Source of the DNA: Halorubrum sp. CBA1125
GTDB taxonomy: Archaea; Halobacteriota; Halobacteria; Halobacteriales; Haloferacaceae
DNA length: 64,000 nt
Assembly: GCF_009742825.1 (NCBI RefSeq)
Contig: NZ_WPCE01000001.1
Coordinates: 38,778-102,777 of the forward strand
Direction of reading: 5' to 3'
In this document: positions 41,647-51,518 of the stretch, piece after piece
Layout of the letters: the number at the start of each line of letters is the position of its first letter
How positions within the stretch are numbered: position 1 is the stretch's first letter
The notes under the pieces: model-generated
Seen by the model: only the letters and a program-made list of their open reading frames with translations
Database searches by the model: none
What the model was told of the DNA's origin: nothing
Translations under genes and position numbers: made by a program

Positions 41647-42189
41647 TTACTCGGTGTGGGAATCAGATGTTCTGTTTATCCACCACTCCGCCAGTCGTGG
41701 TACACTGAATGAAAACACGTATGCTGCGAAACCGATCAAGAAGAGACCGCTTCCTAGTACCCCGGTGAGGCCGGCCGTTATCGCGCTCTGTGCGCTCGAC
41801 ATTGGCAATCCGATATCAGCGACTGCTGAAAAAACGTGGTTCGAGGTAATGATCCCCACAGCGGCCAAGATAGCGATTCCAAATAGGGTCGTCCAATTCC
41901 CAACGAACTTTGCTTTATTCCCCCATCGCTTCGCTTTCCCCAATCGTGGGTCGTACACGGGCTCTGCCGGCTCTGTTTTTGCAAGCCGCCAGTGATTCGG
42001 CTTTCCCTCATGCTCCAATACAAGTCGATTCTCACCTTCAAGATCCTGCACGTATCCCTGAACAGTTCGTTGCTGGACGGGAAGCTCCTCTGTTAGTTCA
42101 TCGGTGGTGAGAGTATCTTCGTGCGGTTCATCCAACTCTCGGAAGACGTTCAGAACGTCCTCGTCTGTTGGGCTTTGGGACATAGTCAT
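41647..42189 (-). CDS. winged-helix protein with two membrane segments
   Basis: The first 70 residues form a winged helix (TTDELTEELPVQQRTVQGYV, then NHWRLAKTE). Two hydrophobic segments follow (TLFGIAILAAVGIITS near 105; AGLTGVLGSGLFLIGFAAYV near 145). This layout is common in haloarchaeal viruses and integrated elements and may be a membrane-tethered regulator. It overlaps the small membrane protein upstream by 4 nt. Function unknown. Confidence 0.65.
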   Translation of the reverse strand: MTMSQSPTDEDVLNVFRELDEPHEDTLTTDELTEELPVQQRTVQGYVQDLEGENRLVLEHEGKPNHWRLAKTEPAEPVYDPRLGKAKRWGNKAKFVGNWTTLFGIAILAAVGIITSNHVFSAVADIGLPMSSAQSAITAGLTGVLGSGLFLIGFAAYVFSFSVPRLAEWWINRTSDSHTE

Positions 42190-42392
42190 GAAAAGATGCT
42201 CACGAGGGCAGCGTATACCGTTCCTGCTGCTAACAGGATTGCTACGAGGAGATAAATAATTCCCCAGAAGCGGAGATCAATCATCGGTTCCAGAGCAGAG
42301 GAGGACGCGAATATCCCGCCAACGACGATGAACAGGAAGCCGCCAAACGCCAAAGCGCCGGCGGCACGGAATGCATCCGCGAACCCACTCAT
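42186..42392 (-). CDS. small two-helix membrane protein
   Basis: The 68-aa product has two hydrophobic segments (ALAFGGFLFIVVGGIFASSS and IIYLLVAILLAAGTVYAALV). It is translationally coupled (ATGA) to the winged-helix membrane protein. A TATA-like agtatatta lies near 42455-42463. No family recognised; small paired membrane proteins of this kind are frequent in haloarchaeal mobile elements. Confidence 0.6.
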   Translation of the reverse strand: MSGFADAFRAAGALAFGGFLFIVVGGIFASSSALEPMIDLRFWGIIYLLVAILLAAGTVYAALVSIFS

Positions 42393-42769
42393 TATTGACC
42401 GCCCCCCTTGCAGGTGCCATCACACGGTCGGTGAAGGTCGTACATCACACCAGAATAGTATATTACGGAGTACCTTAACTCATATCGACTTTTTCACCGA
42501 TTTCAGGCGATAGAGCCATTCTCTTTAGCGAATTCGCTTTAACGAACGGAGTGATTACCCTGTTGAACTCGCAATTGAGATAGAGTTCTCACGCTGTGTT
42601 GAAATTATTGCGCGAGTGCAGTTCGGTACGCAAACAAGATCGGGACGTGATGGATCCGGCCTTCCGGTCACGCTCGGTGATCTAGACTAAGAGGACAACG
42701 TCCCCGTCACGAAGCATATGTTCTACAGCAGGCAGGTTCAACAGGAGAACTGGTCAGATAGCAGTCTGA
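42393..42769. other. intergenic, no gene seen
   Basis: 377 bp between a small membrane protein gene and the C-terminus of the 538-aa gene. Apart from the TATA-like element at 42455-42463, I see no repeat or ORF worth calling. Confidence 0.5.
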
Positions 42770-44386
42770 CTACGTCCAGCTTTCCGTGCGCTGCTCTAGT
42801 TCCGCCAACCGCTGCACCAAGAGCTGGACGAGTTCGTCGTATACCTCACGGTAGTCGTCCGGCTCCCCGTGGAACCCCAGTTCATTCAATGCCCGCTCTT
42901 TCTTGTCCTCCGCTCCCCTGTGCCCCTCGTATGTCCGGAAATCGTAGATGGCGTTGAAGGGTTCGAGAATCGTGCCAGCCACTCCCTCGTCCTCGAAGCA
43001 CCGAATCAACTCGTAGAGCGCCTGTTTCGAACCCTGGATGCCGCCCTTCCCTTCGATCTCGGTCCACTCCCCCTGATCGAGCCGCGTCCGTAGCAACGAC
43101 TCCACCTCGCCCGCGGAGATTGTCTCGATGAAGGCCTTGTGGTACTCGTTGACGACGTCGAGGAAGGCATCCTCTCCGGGGATCGCCGGCCGCTGGAGGT
43201 CCTCCAGGGAGACCGACGCATCCTCGACGATGTACTCGCCGTCGAACACCTCGTTCAACTGGTCACGAATCTCTCCGAAGCCCTCGACCACCGCCCTGTG
43301 AGGTGCCTCTGAATCGACCCACTCCGCTTCGAAGTAGTTCTTCCACGCCTCCTCCGGCATCCCGCCCTCGGGAACGATGTTGTGGTCCGCCCAGGTCCCG
43401 AGCTCCGACGGAGGGATCTTCCGGAGATCCTTCGCAGCGATATACAGCTCGTTGTGGTCGTTTCGGTAGAACCTGACCCCGTGGTAGTGCTTCCACCGTA
43501 TATACCCGCCCTGAGCTGACCACTGCTCGACGGTGATGTCGTTCCGTCGCCGGTACCGGTCCAGAAGCACCTCGTCGAAGAAGATGCTTTTGAGCGCATT
43601 CTCGTCACGGCCCGCATCATCAACGGTGAACTGTGAGCCGTCGATGTCCGCGACCGTTGTGGACGAGCGGATTCGTTCCTCTTCCTGCTCCTTTCCCAGA
43701 TCATAGTCGTCAGGATCAAGGACGCCCACCCACCAGTAGTGCCCATCCCAGAACTGGTGCTTGCCACCCTCATCACGACAGAACCACGAGAGCCTGAATG
43801 TACCATCCCGCTCGGTACCTTCGCGTTCAGCATCCGCCAGCGACATGTGTGGCGGGTTCTTGATCTGTCGTCCCTGGAAATATCCGACAAGGAGGCAGAA
43901 GCCGCGATCACGCAAGAAATCGAACAGGTACCGGCCATCGATGTAGACGGTCTCGCCACTATCATCGACTGTCTTCTTCACCACAGGATCACCGGTGACG
44001 TCATCGACTAGGTTATCACCGTCATCGCTGAGCCAGAAATGGTTGATGAACTCCGAGATCACGCGCGGTGGGATCTGATCGTGGGCCGTCACCAGTGGCT
44101 TCCGTTCCGGTAATGACCACCCACTGGCCCACCCCTCGCTCCCAACACCCTGCTCCCACTGCCTGCTCGGCTGGTCGATATCGATCTGATCCACATCATC
44201 CCGCCGGACTAGCGCAGAGAGCACGCGGATCGTCTGCCGCACCGATGTATTGCCATCCTCGGTCTCGAAGGACGTCGAACGATAGATCGGGAAATCACGC
44301 CGCCGTCGTAGCGTCCAATCCCTCCGGTCTTCGAACCGTATGAATGGTTCCTTCGCCTCCGGAACCGGCTCGAAGTGATCGTGCAT
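42770..44386 (-). CDS. uncharacterised 538-aa protein
   Basis: The product starts MHDHFEPVPEAKEPFIRFED. It is acidic, Trp-rich (YFQGRQIKNPPHMS, WDGHYWWVGVLDPDDYD, GGYIRWKHYHGVRFYRNDHN) and ends in a coiled-coil-like segment (ELVQLLVQRLAELEQRTESW). ATG 44386 is supported by a TATA-like gtttaatga about 27 bp upstream; a GTG at 44407 precedes it. I recognise no domain. Gene size, isolation and its place among nucleases suggest a cargo function, perhaps defence, but this is inference. Confidence 0.75.
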   Translation of the reverse strand: MHDHFEPVPEAKEPFIRFEDRRDWTLRRRRDFPIYRSTSFETEDGNTSVRQTIRVLSALVRRDDVDQIDIDQPSRQWEQGVGSEGWASGWSLPERKPLVTAHDQIPPRVISEFINHFWLSDDGDNLVDDVTGDPVVKKTVDDSGETVYIDGRYLFDFLRDRGFCLLVGYFQGRQIKNPPHMSLADAEREGTERDGTFRLSWFCRDEGGKHQFWDGHYWWVGVLDPDDYDLGKEQEEERIRSSTTVADIDGSQFTVDDAGRDENALKSIFFDEVLLDRYRRRNDITVEQWSAQGGYIRWKHYHGVRFYRNDHNELYIAAKDLRKIPPSELGTWADHNIVPEGGMPEEAWKNYFEAEWVDSEAPHRAVVEGFGEIRDQLNEVFDGEYIVEDASVSLEDLQRPAIPGEDAFLDVVNEYHKAFIETISAGEVESLLRTRLDQGEWTEIEGKGGIQGSKQALYELIRCFEDEGVAGTILEPFNAIYDFRTYEGHRGAEDKKERALNELGFHGEPDDYREVYDELVQLLVQRLAELEQRTESWT

Positions 44387-44687
44387 GTGTAGTGTCTGGC
44401 GAGACACCGTTTAATGAATTCCCCCTGAAGGCTGGCATGGCAGGTCCGAACGTTCAAATCACAAGGTCGCCCCCGACAGTCAGCTTCGGCTCCGCTGACG
44501 ATTTCAACCGGTGGGGGGGTTTCGGAGGACGTGCTGAATACAGGTCGCGTATCTTGCCAATGTGTCTCTACTGATTCCGATCTTCGACTAGCATAGTAAT
44601 CCCAAACCAGTCTACGAGAGGCTAGCCCGAATTAGTCAGAAGCGTCTGTGGCATCACCTTTTTGCTAATACCCTTATACCAAGATGT

Positions 44688-45950
44688 ATGCAACAGGATA
44701 GTGGTCGGGACTTATCCGAGATGTTTTCGCTACTACAGGAAGTCCAGGGGACAGGGACAAATATTTTCGAGATTCTTGACATCGAAGACCACGAAAAGCG
44801 ACTGACGTGCTTCCTTGCCTGGTTACTGAACACAAACGGTTCGCATAATGCAGGTCCGGCTTTTCTTGATGCTTTCTTGGATTGTTTCGATCTCCAAGCC
44901 AGTGCCCCAGTCGATGTGAGGTACCTCGAAGTGTTGAATAGTACGGAACACGGGCAGGTTGAGATCGATCTCGTCATCGAAACCGACAGTCGGGTAATTG
45001 GAGTCGAAATCAAGACCACCCATACTGAATCACAGACGAAATTCAAGAAGGAAGCGGCGGTACTTAGAGAGTACGCGCAAGAACACCAGCAAAAAGCGGC
45101 TGAGATGCTGTATCTCCCCCACCTCGGTTCTGAGGTAGAGAGTGCCCATTATGCCGAGCACATAGCCACTTGGCACCAAGTAGTTGAGGCCCTCCAGACA
45201 TGCCGTGGTGAGTTGGAATCGGGACACGATATTGCGCTTTTTGATGATTTCATCACAGACATCGATAAGCACGTTATTCGGCAAGAAGTGTCGTTCTCGA
45301 AAGAATCGGAGCTTTACCTCAAGTACCGAGATTACCTCGAAGACTTCGAGATCGACATCAATGCGGACAGCTACCAGAATGACCGAAAAGACATATACAA
45401 TCATCTCTGGCAGTGGTTTGAGGAGAACTACGAAACCGACCGATGGAATGGGCAGTTTGACCGATCTAGAAAGTTCGGCAAGAATACCAGGTACATTCGT
45501 CTCTATAAAAATGGTTGGCATCTAACCGAGGGGAGTAGTGGCCGACCAGCATTCACATTGGAAATTCAAGGGACGGAGAAGCGTTTGAGTTGGTACAGTG
45601 ATAATGAGGGCGCTGACGCATACCGCTTACCCGAACCACATTTCGAAATGACGGTAGCGCTCAATGACAATACAGAATCGCAAAAGCGGCGAGAGGCATA
45701 CAGGGAGTATCTTGGCGAGGCCGAGCGGGAGGCCCTCTGCGATGGTGGGTTCCAGTCCGTACGTGAACGTCTGAATGAAGTAGATTCCGCGGCACCGTAC
45801 AATAAGTACCACATGTACTCGAAAATCATCCCTATCGACTTTACCGACCCAGATAACGTGGTGGAAGAGTTGAAGACTGGCCTGCAAACGTTTGTTGCTT
45901 TGGAAGAATCAATTGATGAATTCACCAGAGACTTGCCGAGTTCTCACTAG
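44688..45950 (+). CDS. PD-(D/E)XK nuclease family protein (PDDEXK_4-like)
   Basis: The 420-aa protein carries VEIDLVIETDSRVIGVEIKT near residue 88 (Asp, then Glu-x-Lys), the hallmark of the PD-(D/E)XK fold as arranged in the PDDEXK_4 group. It is preceded by the FLAWLLNTNGSHNAGPAFLD segment typical of that group. The C-terminal half is an uncharacterised alpha/beta region (NDRKDIYNHLWQWFEENYE). Proteins of this group are commonly found as accessory or defence nucleases. It stands alone, without a coupled gene. Confidence 0.8.
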   Translation: MQQDSGRDLSEMFSLLQEVQGTGTNIFEILDIEDHEKRLTCFLAWLLNTNGSHNAGPAFLDAFLDCFDLQASAPVDVRYLEVLNSTEHGQVEIDLVIETDSRVIGVEIKTTHTESQTKFKKEAAVLREYAQEHQQKAAEMLYLPHLGSEVESAHYAEHIATWHQVVEALQTCRGELESGHDIALFDDFITDIDKHVIRQEVSFSKESELYLKYRDYLEDFEIDINADSYQNDRKDIYNHLWQWFEENYETDRWNGQFDRSRKFGKNTRYIRLYKNGWHLTEGSSGRPAFTLEIQGTEKRLSWYSDNEGADAYRLPEPHFEMTVALNDNTESQKRREAYREYLGEAEREALCDGGFQSVRERLNEVDSAAPYNKYHMYSKIIPIDFTDPDNVVEELKTGLQTFVALEESIDEFTRDLPSSH

Positions 45951-46113
45951 CCAGCTAGCTCCACTCTCCCTCTCTTTTCGGAAACCGTTCTCGTCACCGG
46001 GATACGCTGTCCACCGACATTGCCCTATTTGATCGTACAGAATTGAGGGTCTCAAACGTTCGGGGCCGTCCACCTTTTGCGTAGATTTAAAAGATCAATG
46101 CAGAAACATCCGT

Positions 46114-47019
46114 ATGGCGAAACGAGACCCGTTTGACAAAGCACAGACGTACAACCTCAGCCGGGCCGAGGTAATCATCCTCTTCAAGGTCGCCGCCTGG
46201 TTCAACGGGATGACGTTCGAGGTCCACGACCATCAGTGCTCGATCTCCACCGATTACGAACCCACGCTCCGCCAGCTTTGCGGCGAGCACTGGGAGCCCG
46301 GTTTCGACGAGGCGCACGACCGACTCATTCAACGCGAGCTCTTCAAATCCGAGAATCGGGGAGAGAATGTTTATATCGCCGGACGCCGCTGCCGCTGGGC
46401 CCCAACCGAGAACTGCATGCAGATCATCGAGCACATCTTCAGCGACCAAGAGAAAATCTACCCTGACTGGGTACTCGACGAACACACTCGGCCGCCGACG
46501 TTCAGGGATGGGAGCGAGTTGCTCCAGCATCGAAAAGGCGTTCTCGCGTCGAAACACCTCTTCGGCGGTCTCGAACGCGTGAGCGGGGTCGATGTCTACC
46601 CGCGGATCAATCTCCCCCAGCGCCCCGATCTCCGACTCTTCGGCCACGGTGAGCAGCTGGCGCGCGTCGAGGTCCTTAGCAACCACCGGAACACCGACAC
46701 GTGGGAGAACAAGTTCACCAAGTGGCGCAGCGAAAAGGCGGGGCCGACGGTTTGGATCTTCGAAAATCGGGAAAATATGGTCCGGTTCTGGAACCACCTC
46801 ATCAGTTGCGGACTGATCGACCTTGACGGCGGCCGCTTCGGCGGGCGCGTGAAGAACTGGTCTCCCCGACGGGTGAACGACCGACTCCGCCGGAGCCGAG
46901 AAGGTACACCAAACTACGACTCACACGATGTCGTCTGGACCATCCCGGGGGTCGTCGGCGGCGGCCGCATTGACGCATTTGAACTCTTCAAAGACAATCG
47001 TATCACTTTCCGATCATAA
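46114..47019 (+). CDS. winged-helix plus possible PD-(D/E)XK protein
   Basis: The 301-aa protein opens MAKRDPFDKAQTYNLSRAEV and has an N-terminal winged-helix-like region (DEAHDRLIQRELFKSENRGE). Near residue 175, RPDLRLFGHGEQLARVEVLS gives an Asp followed by Glu in strand context, as in replication-relaxation or PD-(D/E)XK proteins, though the Lys is absent. A TATA-like atttaaaaga lies 26 bp upstream of ATG 46114. Family not certain. Confidence 0.65.
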   Translation: MAKRDPFDKAQTYNLSRAEVIILFKVAAWFNGMTFEVHDHQCSISTDYEPTLRQLCGEHWEPGFDEAHDRLIQRELFKSENRGENVYIAGRRCRWAPTENCMQIIEHIFSDQEKIYPDWVLDEHTRPPTFRDGSELLQHRKGVLASKHLFGGLERVSGVDVYPRINLPQRPDLRLFGHGEQLARVEVLSNHRNTDTWENKFTKWRSEKAGPTVWIFENRENMVRFWNHLISCGLIDLDGGRFGGRVKNWSPRRVNDRLRRSREGTPNYDSHDVVWTIPGVVGGGRIDAFELFKDNRITFRS

Positions 47020-47529
47020 ATGGATGGCAGCCCCTGAATGGGGTGCCGTCACCCACTCTACCCCCATATAATCTGGAGCGTACACACCCCTGAGATAGTC
47101 AGCGCACTACTCATGTTGACGAAGGTGTACGGGTGTGTGTACGGGTGTACGATGGATTCTTGACCCCCGTGTACAGAACGGCAGAACTTCAATATGACTC
47201 GTACACCCTTTTCTATAAGATTTCACTCAAATCCGATATCGCAATATGTTCGTGCTGTCAGGCTAAATCACCTATTCTCAGCATGGCCATTCTCGGTCAT
47301 CGGGTTTCTTTGTTGGATCGATGACCGCCGGTCCATACACCATGTTCGTGATCGAACCGTTCGGAGGTGTCGGTGAAAGACTATTCCTTTTTCCCTAAAT
47401 GAATCAAGTACGACAATAGAGCATAACCGATACAGAGGATGCATCTATCGACCAAAGGAGAATAACACACTGCTGGCTACTGAGGGGATGGTGTCTCTCA
47501 TTTCACGGTACAACTGTCGTCGCCCATCT
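47020..47529. other. intergenic with GTGTACGGG repeats
   Basis: No gene is seen in these 510 bp. At 47125-47153 gtgtacggg occurs at 47125 and 47137 and gtgtacga at 47145. Further GTGTAC/GTACAC words occur near 47079, 47169 and 47200. The sequence then becomes AT-rich. It could be an origin-like or protein-binding cluster. Confidence 0.5.
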
Positions 47530-48030
47530 TCACGCGAGGGAATCGTAGATGGAGATAGCTTCTTTAACGATGTCCAGACGATACCGCGTAAGTGCCCAGT
47601 CGTTCGCGTCCCGCCTAATCTCACAGGCGGATTCCGAGTCGGCTGAGCCGTTAATTCGTTCACGCAGTAATTCCGGGGATTCCACGTTGTACTCGGAGTG
47701 CCACGCCTCGATCTTGTCTTCAAGTTCAGCCCTCAGCTCACGGAGAGTGCCATGGTCGTTTTCATTCAGCAACTCACGAAGTGATTGCATACGAGTGTAG
47801 AGAGGGTCGGGTTCGTAGGTGGTTGGGTTCTCTCTGTCATGTTTCAGCAAGACACCAATCTTGACGAGGCAGTCAAGATGAGCACGGGTGGTATTTTCGG
47901 AGACGCCGGCTTCGGCAGAAATGTCGGCGGCACTGGTCGGCCGGGGAACCGTGGTAGCGACAGTGTAGATTCGGTCAAACGAATTCGTTTGTTCACTCCA
48001 AGCCCCACCTCCCGGTGCGTTGTCAGCCAT
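47530..48030 (-). CDS. winged-helix regulator (DUF7342-like)
   Basis: The 166-aa protein has an N-terminal winged helix (TSAADISAEAGVSENTTRAH then DCLVKIGVLLKHD) and an acidic helical tail (TLRELRAELEDKIEAWHSEY), a layout typical of the haloarchaeal DUF7342 regulators. It lies between the GTGTACGGG repeat region and an AbrB-like gene and may control element functions. Target unknown. Confidence 0.75.
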   Translation of the reverse strand: MADNAPGGGAWSEQTNSFDRIYTVATTVPRPTSAADISAEAGVSENTTRAHLDCLVKIGVLLKHDRENPTTYEPDPLYTRMQSLRELLNENDHGTLRELRAELEDKIEAWHSEYNVESPELLRERINGSADSESACEIRRDANDWALTRYRLDIVKEAISIYDSLA

Positions 48031-48269
48031 ACCAAAACCATGTCACGAAGATACAATAAAGTCAACTACGATACGCTATTTCATGCCGAATCACCTATAC
48101 TGCTTATAAAGGGTCCTCGCTATGAAAGTTTCGTAACCGCAAGATGTCGTACCATCTATCTGGACGTTTGAGGCCTGATTACGGTTTTAAAATGAAGTAC
48201 CCAAGAGAAAGACGGAGTAAGACTATACCTTACTAAATCTATTTAGGCCACCAGCCATTATGTCTAATT

Positions 48270-48443
48270 ATGAAACACGGCCCTTCAGAATCGACGAGCG
48301 TTACCATCGAGATCTCCCCACCAAAGTATCAAGTTACCATAGGTAAGCAGGCGAGGAAGGCACTCGGTGTCGAAGGGGAGAGATCTGTCCTCCAGGCGGA
48401 TCTCTCCGTTAAAAGAATCGTCAGTGAAGGGGGTGAAAAGTAG
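48270..48443 (+). CDS. AbrB/SpoVT-like DNA-binding protein, 57 aa
   Basis: ATG 48270 opens MKHGPSESTSVTIEISPPKY then QVTIGKQARKALGVEGERS, the swapped-hairpin AbrB pattern (strand, QVTIGKQARKALGV helix, strand). Such small proteins act as antitoxins or transition-state regulators and are usual beside haloarchaeal rep genes. No toxin partner is adjacent. It stands 169 bp upstream of rep on the same strand. Confidence 0.75.
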   Translation: MKHGPSESTSVTIEISPPKYQVTIGKQARKALGVEGERSVLQADLSVKRIVSEGGEK

Positions 48444-48612
48444 ACCTGCCACTGACTGCGACGAGGAACCGGGGGCGGGCCAACGCCCCCAGAACACGGA
48501 CTCACCTGCGCCACGGGGTGGTCCTCAACTGGTTCTTCGTCACCGAGCGCATTAGAATTTGCGTTCGAAGCGACTCGGAGGCCTGTAGCGGTGTTCAGAG
48601 AGGTGAAGAGCG

Positions 48613-50223
48613 GTGAGTGTCGATAATTTCGATGGCGACAGGACCGCAGACCAGCCGTCAATTATCTACGCCTTTGATGACGGCGATGAAATCCGCGAAC
48701 TCTGCCGTTCAGGACATGGAAAACCGGGGCCGTCGCCAGGAGATGTTATTGAACGAGATTCTACCCGCTCGAATCCAACCGAACGACTTCCCGAACTCGA
48801 ACTCCCAGGTGAGCGGGGACTCAAAGAGGATGATTGTGGTGAGGAAATCCCGGTGTTTGCCTGTAGTCAATGCGGGAAGCCGAAGTATCTGGGTCGATGC
48901 TGTGGTTCTCCGACCTGCGAGAGAGACTGGCCAGCAGCAGTCAAGCGGAAAAGCATCCGCTTAGCCGGCAAACTCGATTCCCTTAGGCGTAACATCTACG
49001 CCCAGTACGATGGGAAGAGGGACGTCGATTTTCAGCACGTAGTTGCCTCACTACCAGACTTCCAAGTTGATTCGAAAAACTCCGTTGATCGTGCACTCCT
49101 CGTCCTGAAGACTCTACTTGAAGAGAACTGGCAGATTGACGGCTTTGCGGCGATCTACCATCCCTTCCGAATCAAAAAAGAATACAGGAAGGATCAGTAT
49201 GAACACGACGGTAAGGAAGGAGAGGGGGATATGACTTGGTCCGATGTACTCGCCAGTGACGATCCCGAGGAGTATCTGAAGTACTCTCCTCATTTCCACC
49301 TATTCTTCCCTGCTGTGAGGAAGTCGTTTGATTACTTAGTCGCTGAAGCCGTCGCAGATCAATCTGGTTGGGTCTTTCATCGGATCACCAAAGAAGGCGA
49401 CAGCAACATCTCGGTACTCGATCTGGAAGATCTCGTTTACCAGGTTACTTATGCATTCTCACACGCTGGAGTCAACGAATGGTCCGCTGACAGAGCTGAG
49501 CTTACGAGCCGGATGAAAGGCGGATTACATAATATGTCCGTCTCCGATGAGATCAAAGCTGAGTGTACATCTTACTTCTGCCAGGCAGCACCCAAATTGC
49601 TCGGCACAGAGTTCGCTGATCTTAACGAAGCCTCCTGTGATGCTGAGGTGCCAAGCAGCACTGACGAACGTTCAACCTCAACAAAGAGTAGTGAGGAGTG
49701 TGATGAAGACAGTTCTGAGTCTGTGTCGACACGGCACAACGGAGACGATTGCCACTCTGAGCAATCGGAAACCGACAGTCAGCAGGTAAAAAACAACGAG
49801 TCGGAGACTTCACCAGAGGAGGAATCATCTGCGACTCCCGAGTCAACACAGACGGAAACGATGTCTCCAGCGGACAGTACCTCTAATAGTTCACCTGACG
49901 ATGGAGAATCACCCAGTTCGTTATCGAACACAACCAAAAGGACTCAATCTAACTCTGGCACTGAAGGTGATACGCCCAACGACGCTGACCCACTGGATCC
50001 ACCTGCTGTGGATCGGAGATCGCAGTGCGGAGGCGAACTCATCCCGATACACGAAGCCGAAGAGTTGCTCGAAGATCGGGAGTGGTGTGTGAGGGCCAGA
50101 CACGTCTCAGGTCTCCGGACGGCGATAAAGGAATGGCACCGTCGGAAGGATGGAGAAAAACGTCTAATTTGGCGGAGCGATGGGGTGGGTGGATATTCTC
50201 CTACAGTGGTTCAGCTCCACTGA
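48613..50223 (+). CDS. rep: HUH-type replication initiation protein (plasmid/pleolipovirus-like)
   Basis: The 536-aa protein has a Cys-rich zinc motif CSQCGKPKYLGRCCGSPTC near residue 83, a HUH motif in YSPHFHLFFPA near 222 and Tyr residues in LEDLVYQVTYAFSHAG that may include the nicking Tyr. A long Ser/Thr/Asp/Glu-rich low-complexity stretch (about 345-450) separates it from a conserved C-terminal segment CGGELIPIHEAEELLED. This is the plan of rolling-circle Rep proteins of haloarchaeal plasmids and betapleolipoviruses. The first codon is GTG. It implies that the island once replicated, or can replicate, as a circle. Confidence 0.8.
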   Translation: MSVDNFDGDRTADQPSIIYAFDDGDEIRELCRSGHGKPGPSPGDVIERDSTRSNPTERLPELELPGERGLKEDDCGEEIPVFACSQCGKPKYLGRCCGSPTCERDWPAAVKRKSIRLAGKLDSLRRNIYAQYDGKRDVDFQHVVASLPDFQVDSKNSVDRALLVLKTLLEENWQIDGFAAIYHPFRIKKEYRKDQYEHDGKEGEGDMTWSDVLASDDPEEYLKYSPHFHLFFPAVRKSFDYLVAEAVADQSGWVFHRITKEGDSNISVLDLEDLVYQVTYAFSHAGVNEWSADRAELTSRMKGGLHNMSVSDEIKAECTSYFCQAAPKLLGTEFADLNEASCDAEVPSSTDERSTSTKSSEECDEDSSESVSTRHNGDDCHSEQSETDSQQVKNNESETSPEEESSATPESTQTETMSPADSTSNSSPDDGESPSSLSNTTKRTQSNSGTEGDTPNDADPLDPPAVDRRSQCGGELIPIHEAEELLEDREWCVRARHVSGLRTAIKEWHRRKDGEKRLIWRSDGVGGYSPTVVQLH

Positions 50224-50358
50224 ATTGTCCCTGATGAGAGGCATCTCTATCCAGCGCCGCTGAGATACCCCGATTTTAGAACTGTTACCGACACTTGCCG
50301 GAACGAACCAAAAATTTCGACCTCGCTCAAACGACCAATGGTCCCTCAAAGCTGTGCA

Positions 50359-50381
50359 AATAGGGGGTTGTCGCAATAGTA
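50359..50381 (+). repeat. 23-bp direct repeat, right copy
   Basis: Identical to 10151-10173. It lies 7 bp beyond the integrase stop codon, where attachment sites of integrase modules are often found. Confidence 0.9.
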
Positions 50382-50387
50382 GTAATG

Positions 50388-51518
50388 CTATTTATTGCCC
50401 ATTGCCCGTTGATAATCCTCTGCGAGCTGGTCGTCATCGTCTTCGACGTACTCCATCGTCTGTTGAATTTTCGCATGCCCTGCCAATCGCCTCGCTTGGT
50501 GAAGGTCAATTTCCTCGCAGTCATTGACCCAGTGGCTAATGGCACTCCGCCTGATTCGATGAGTCGTCACGAACCATTCGTCCACGGTTTCATTAGGCCC
50601 AGGGTCAACCGGTCGAAGGGGTCGCTGTATCCCGGCATTTCGGGCCGACTCCTTTACGATATCATTGATGCGTTGCTTGTCCATCTGATCACTGTGCGTT
50701 GTGCAGAGGATCTTCCCTTCTTCTGGTTCTACAGATGAGGAGAACGAGTGTCTGACCCGAAAGCACCATCGTCTGAGTTGGAACTTGAACCGTTCCGGGA
50801 AATGGACGTTTCTCCGTATTAGATCGGGATGTTCCTCCGGCTTAAGCTTCGCCGACCGAACGTTGATTCGACACTGTTCCCAGTCGATGTTCTCGATCTC
50901 CATCCGCTCAATCTCGATACTTCTGCATCCGGTGTACCAATTCAGTCTAACCGCTATTTCATTTCGGAGTCTCGTTTCCTCTTCTTTTCCCGGAATGTGA
51001 TTAAACAGCTCTTGAACCTTTTCAGGCTTTAGTGCAAGAACCTTATCGGACCGTTCTCGCACACCGTCAATTTCGCTCGGAGAAAGGCTATGCTGCCGCT
51101 GATACTCTGAAGTGTTCGCGTGGACACCGTAGTCGTCTTTCAGATTAATACCGCTGTCACCATCACACGGATGGCCATTGGCCAACTCAAGTCGGTCACT
51201 AGCTTGGTCGTTGCGGACAATCGAGTAAAAGGACTGGACGGATCGGTAGTAGCTGTCAATAGTCGTATCAGCTAGATCAGTGATGGACTGTAGATATCCT
51301 CGTACATCTGGAGTTTCAGCGGCTAATGGATCGATGCTGTTTGCTTCACAGAACGATAGCCAATACCGGACTTCTCGCTGCCGCGTATCGATGGTCGAAT
51401 CTGACGTTCCTGACTTCTGTTCTCTCAATGAATGTAGATAGAGACCGAGTAGTTCTTCCATTTCACTCCCGATTTGCTTGTCCTCGGGACTGGTGTATTT
51501 CCCGTCTTCGTCCCTCAT
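50388..51518 (-). CDS. int: tyrosine recombinase / integrase
   Basis: The 376-aa protein has an N-terminal SAM-like core-binding domain (STIDTRQREVRYWLSFCEAN) and a catalytic domain with Arg in WYTGCRSIEIERM, HRIRR in FVTTHRIRRSAISHW, His in LAGHAKIQQTM and the nucleophile Tyr in MEYVEDDD. It overlaps the ribbon-helix-helix gene by 4 nt. It lies next to the secY attachment site, so it is the likely enzyme that integrated the island. The two-gene module resembles the operon of pleolipovirus SNJ2-type integrases (family knowledge, not tested). Confidence 0.93.
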   Translation of the reverse strand: MRDEDGKYTSPEDKQIGSEMEELLGLYLHSLREQKSGTSDSTIDTRQREVRYWLSFCEANSIDPLAAETPDVRGYLQSITDLADTTIDSYYRSVQSFYSIVRNDQASDRLELANGHPCDGDSGINLKDDYGVHANTSEYQRQHSLSPSEIDGVRERSDKVLALKPEKVQELFNHIPGKEEETRLRNEIAVRLNWYTGCRSIEIERMEIENIDWEQCRINVRSAKLKPEEHPDLIRRNVHFPERFKFQLRRWCFRVRHSFSSSVEPEEGKILCTTHSDQMDKQRINDIVKESARNAGIQRPLRPVDPGPNETVDEWFVTTHRIRRSAISHWVNDCEEIDLHQARRLAGHAKIQQTMEYVEDDDDQLAEDYQRAMGNK

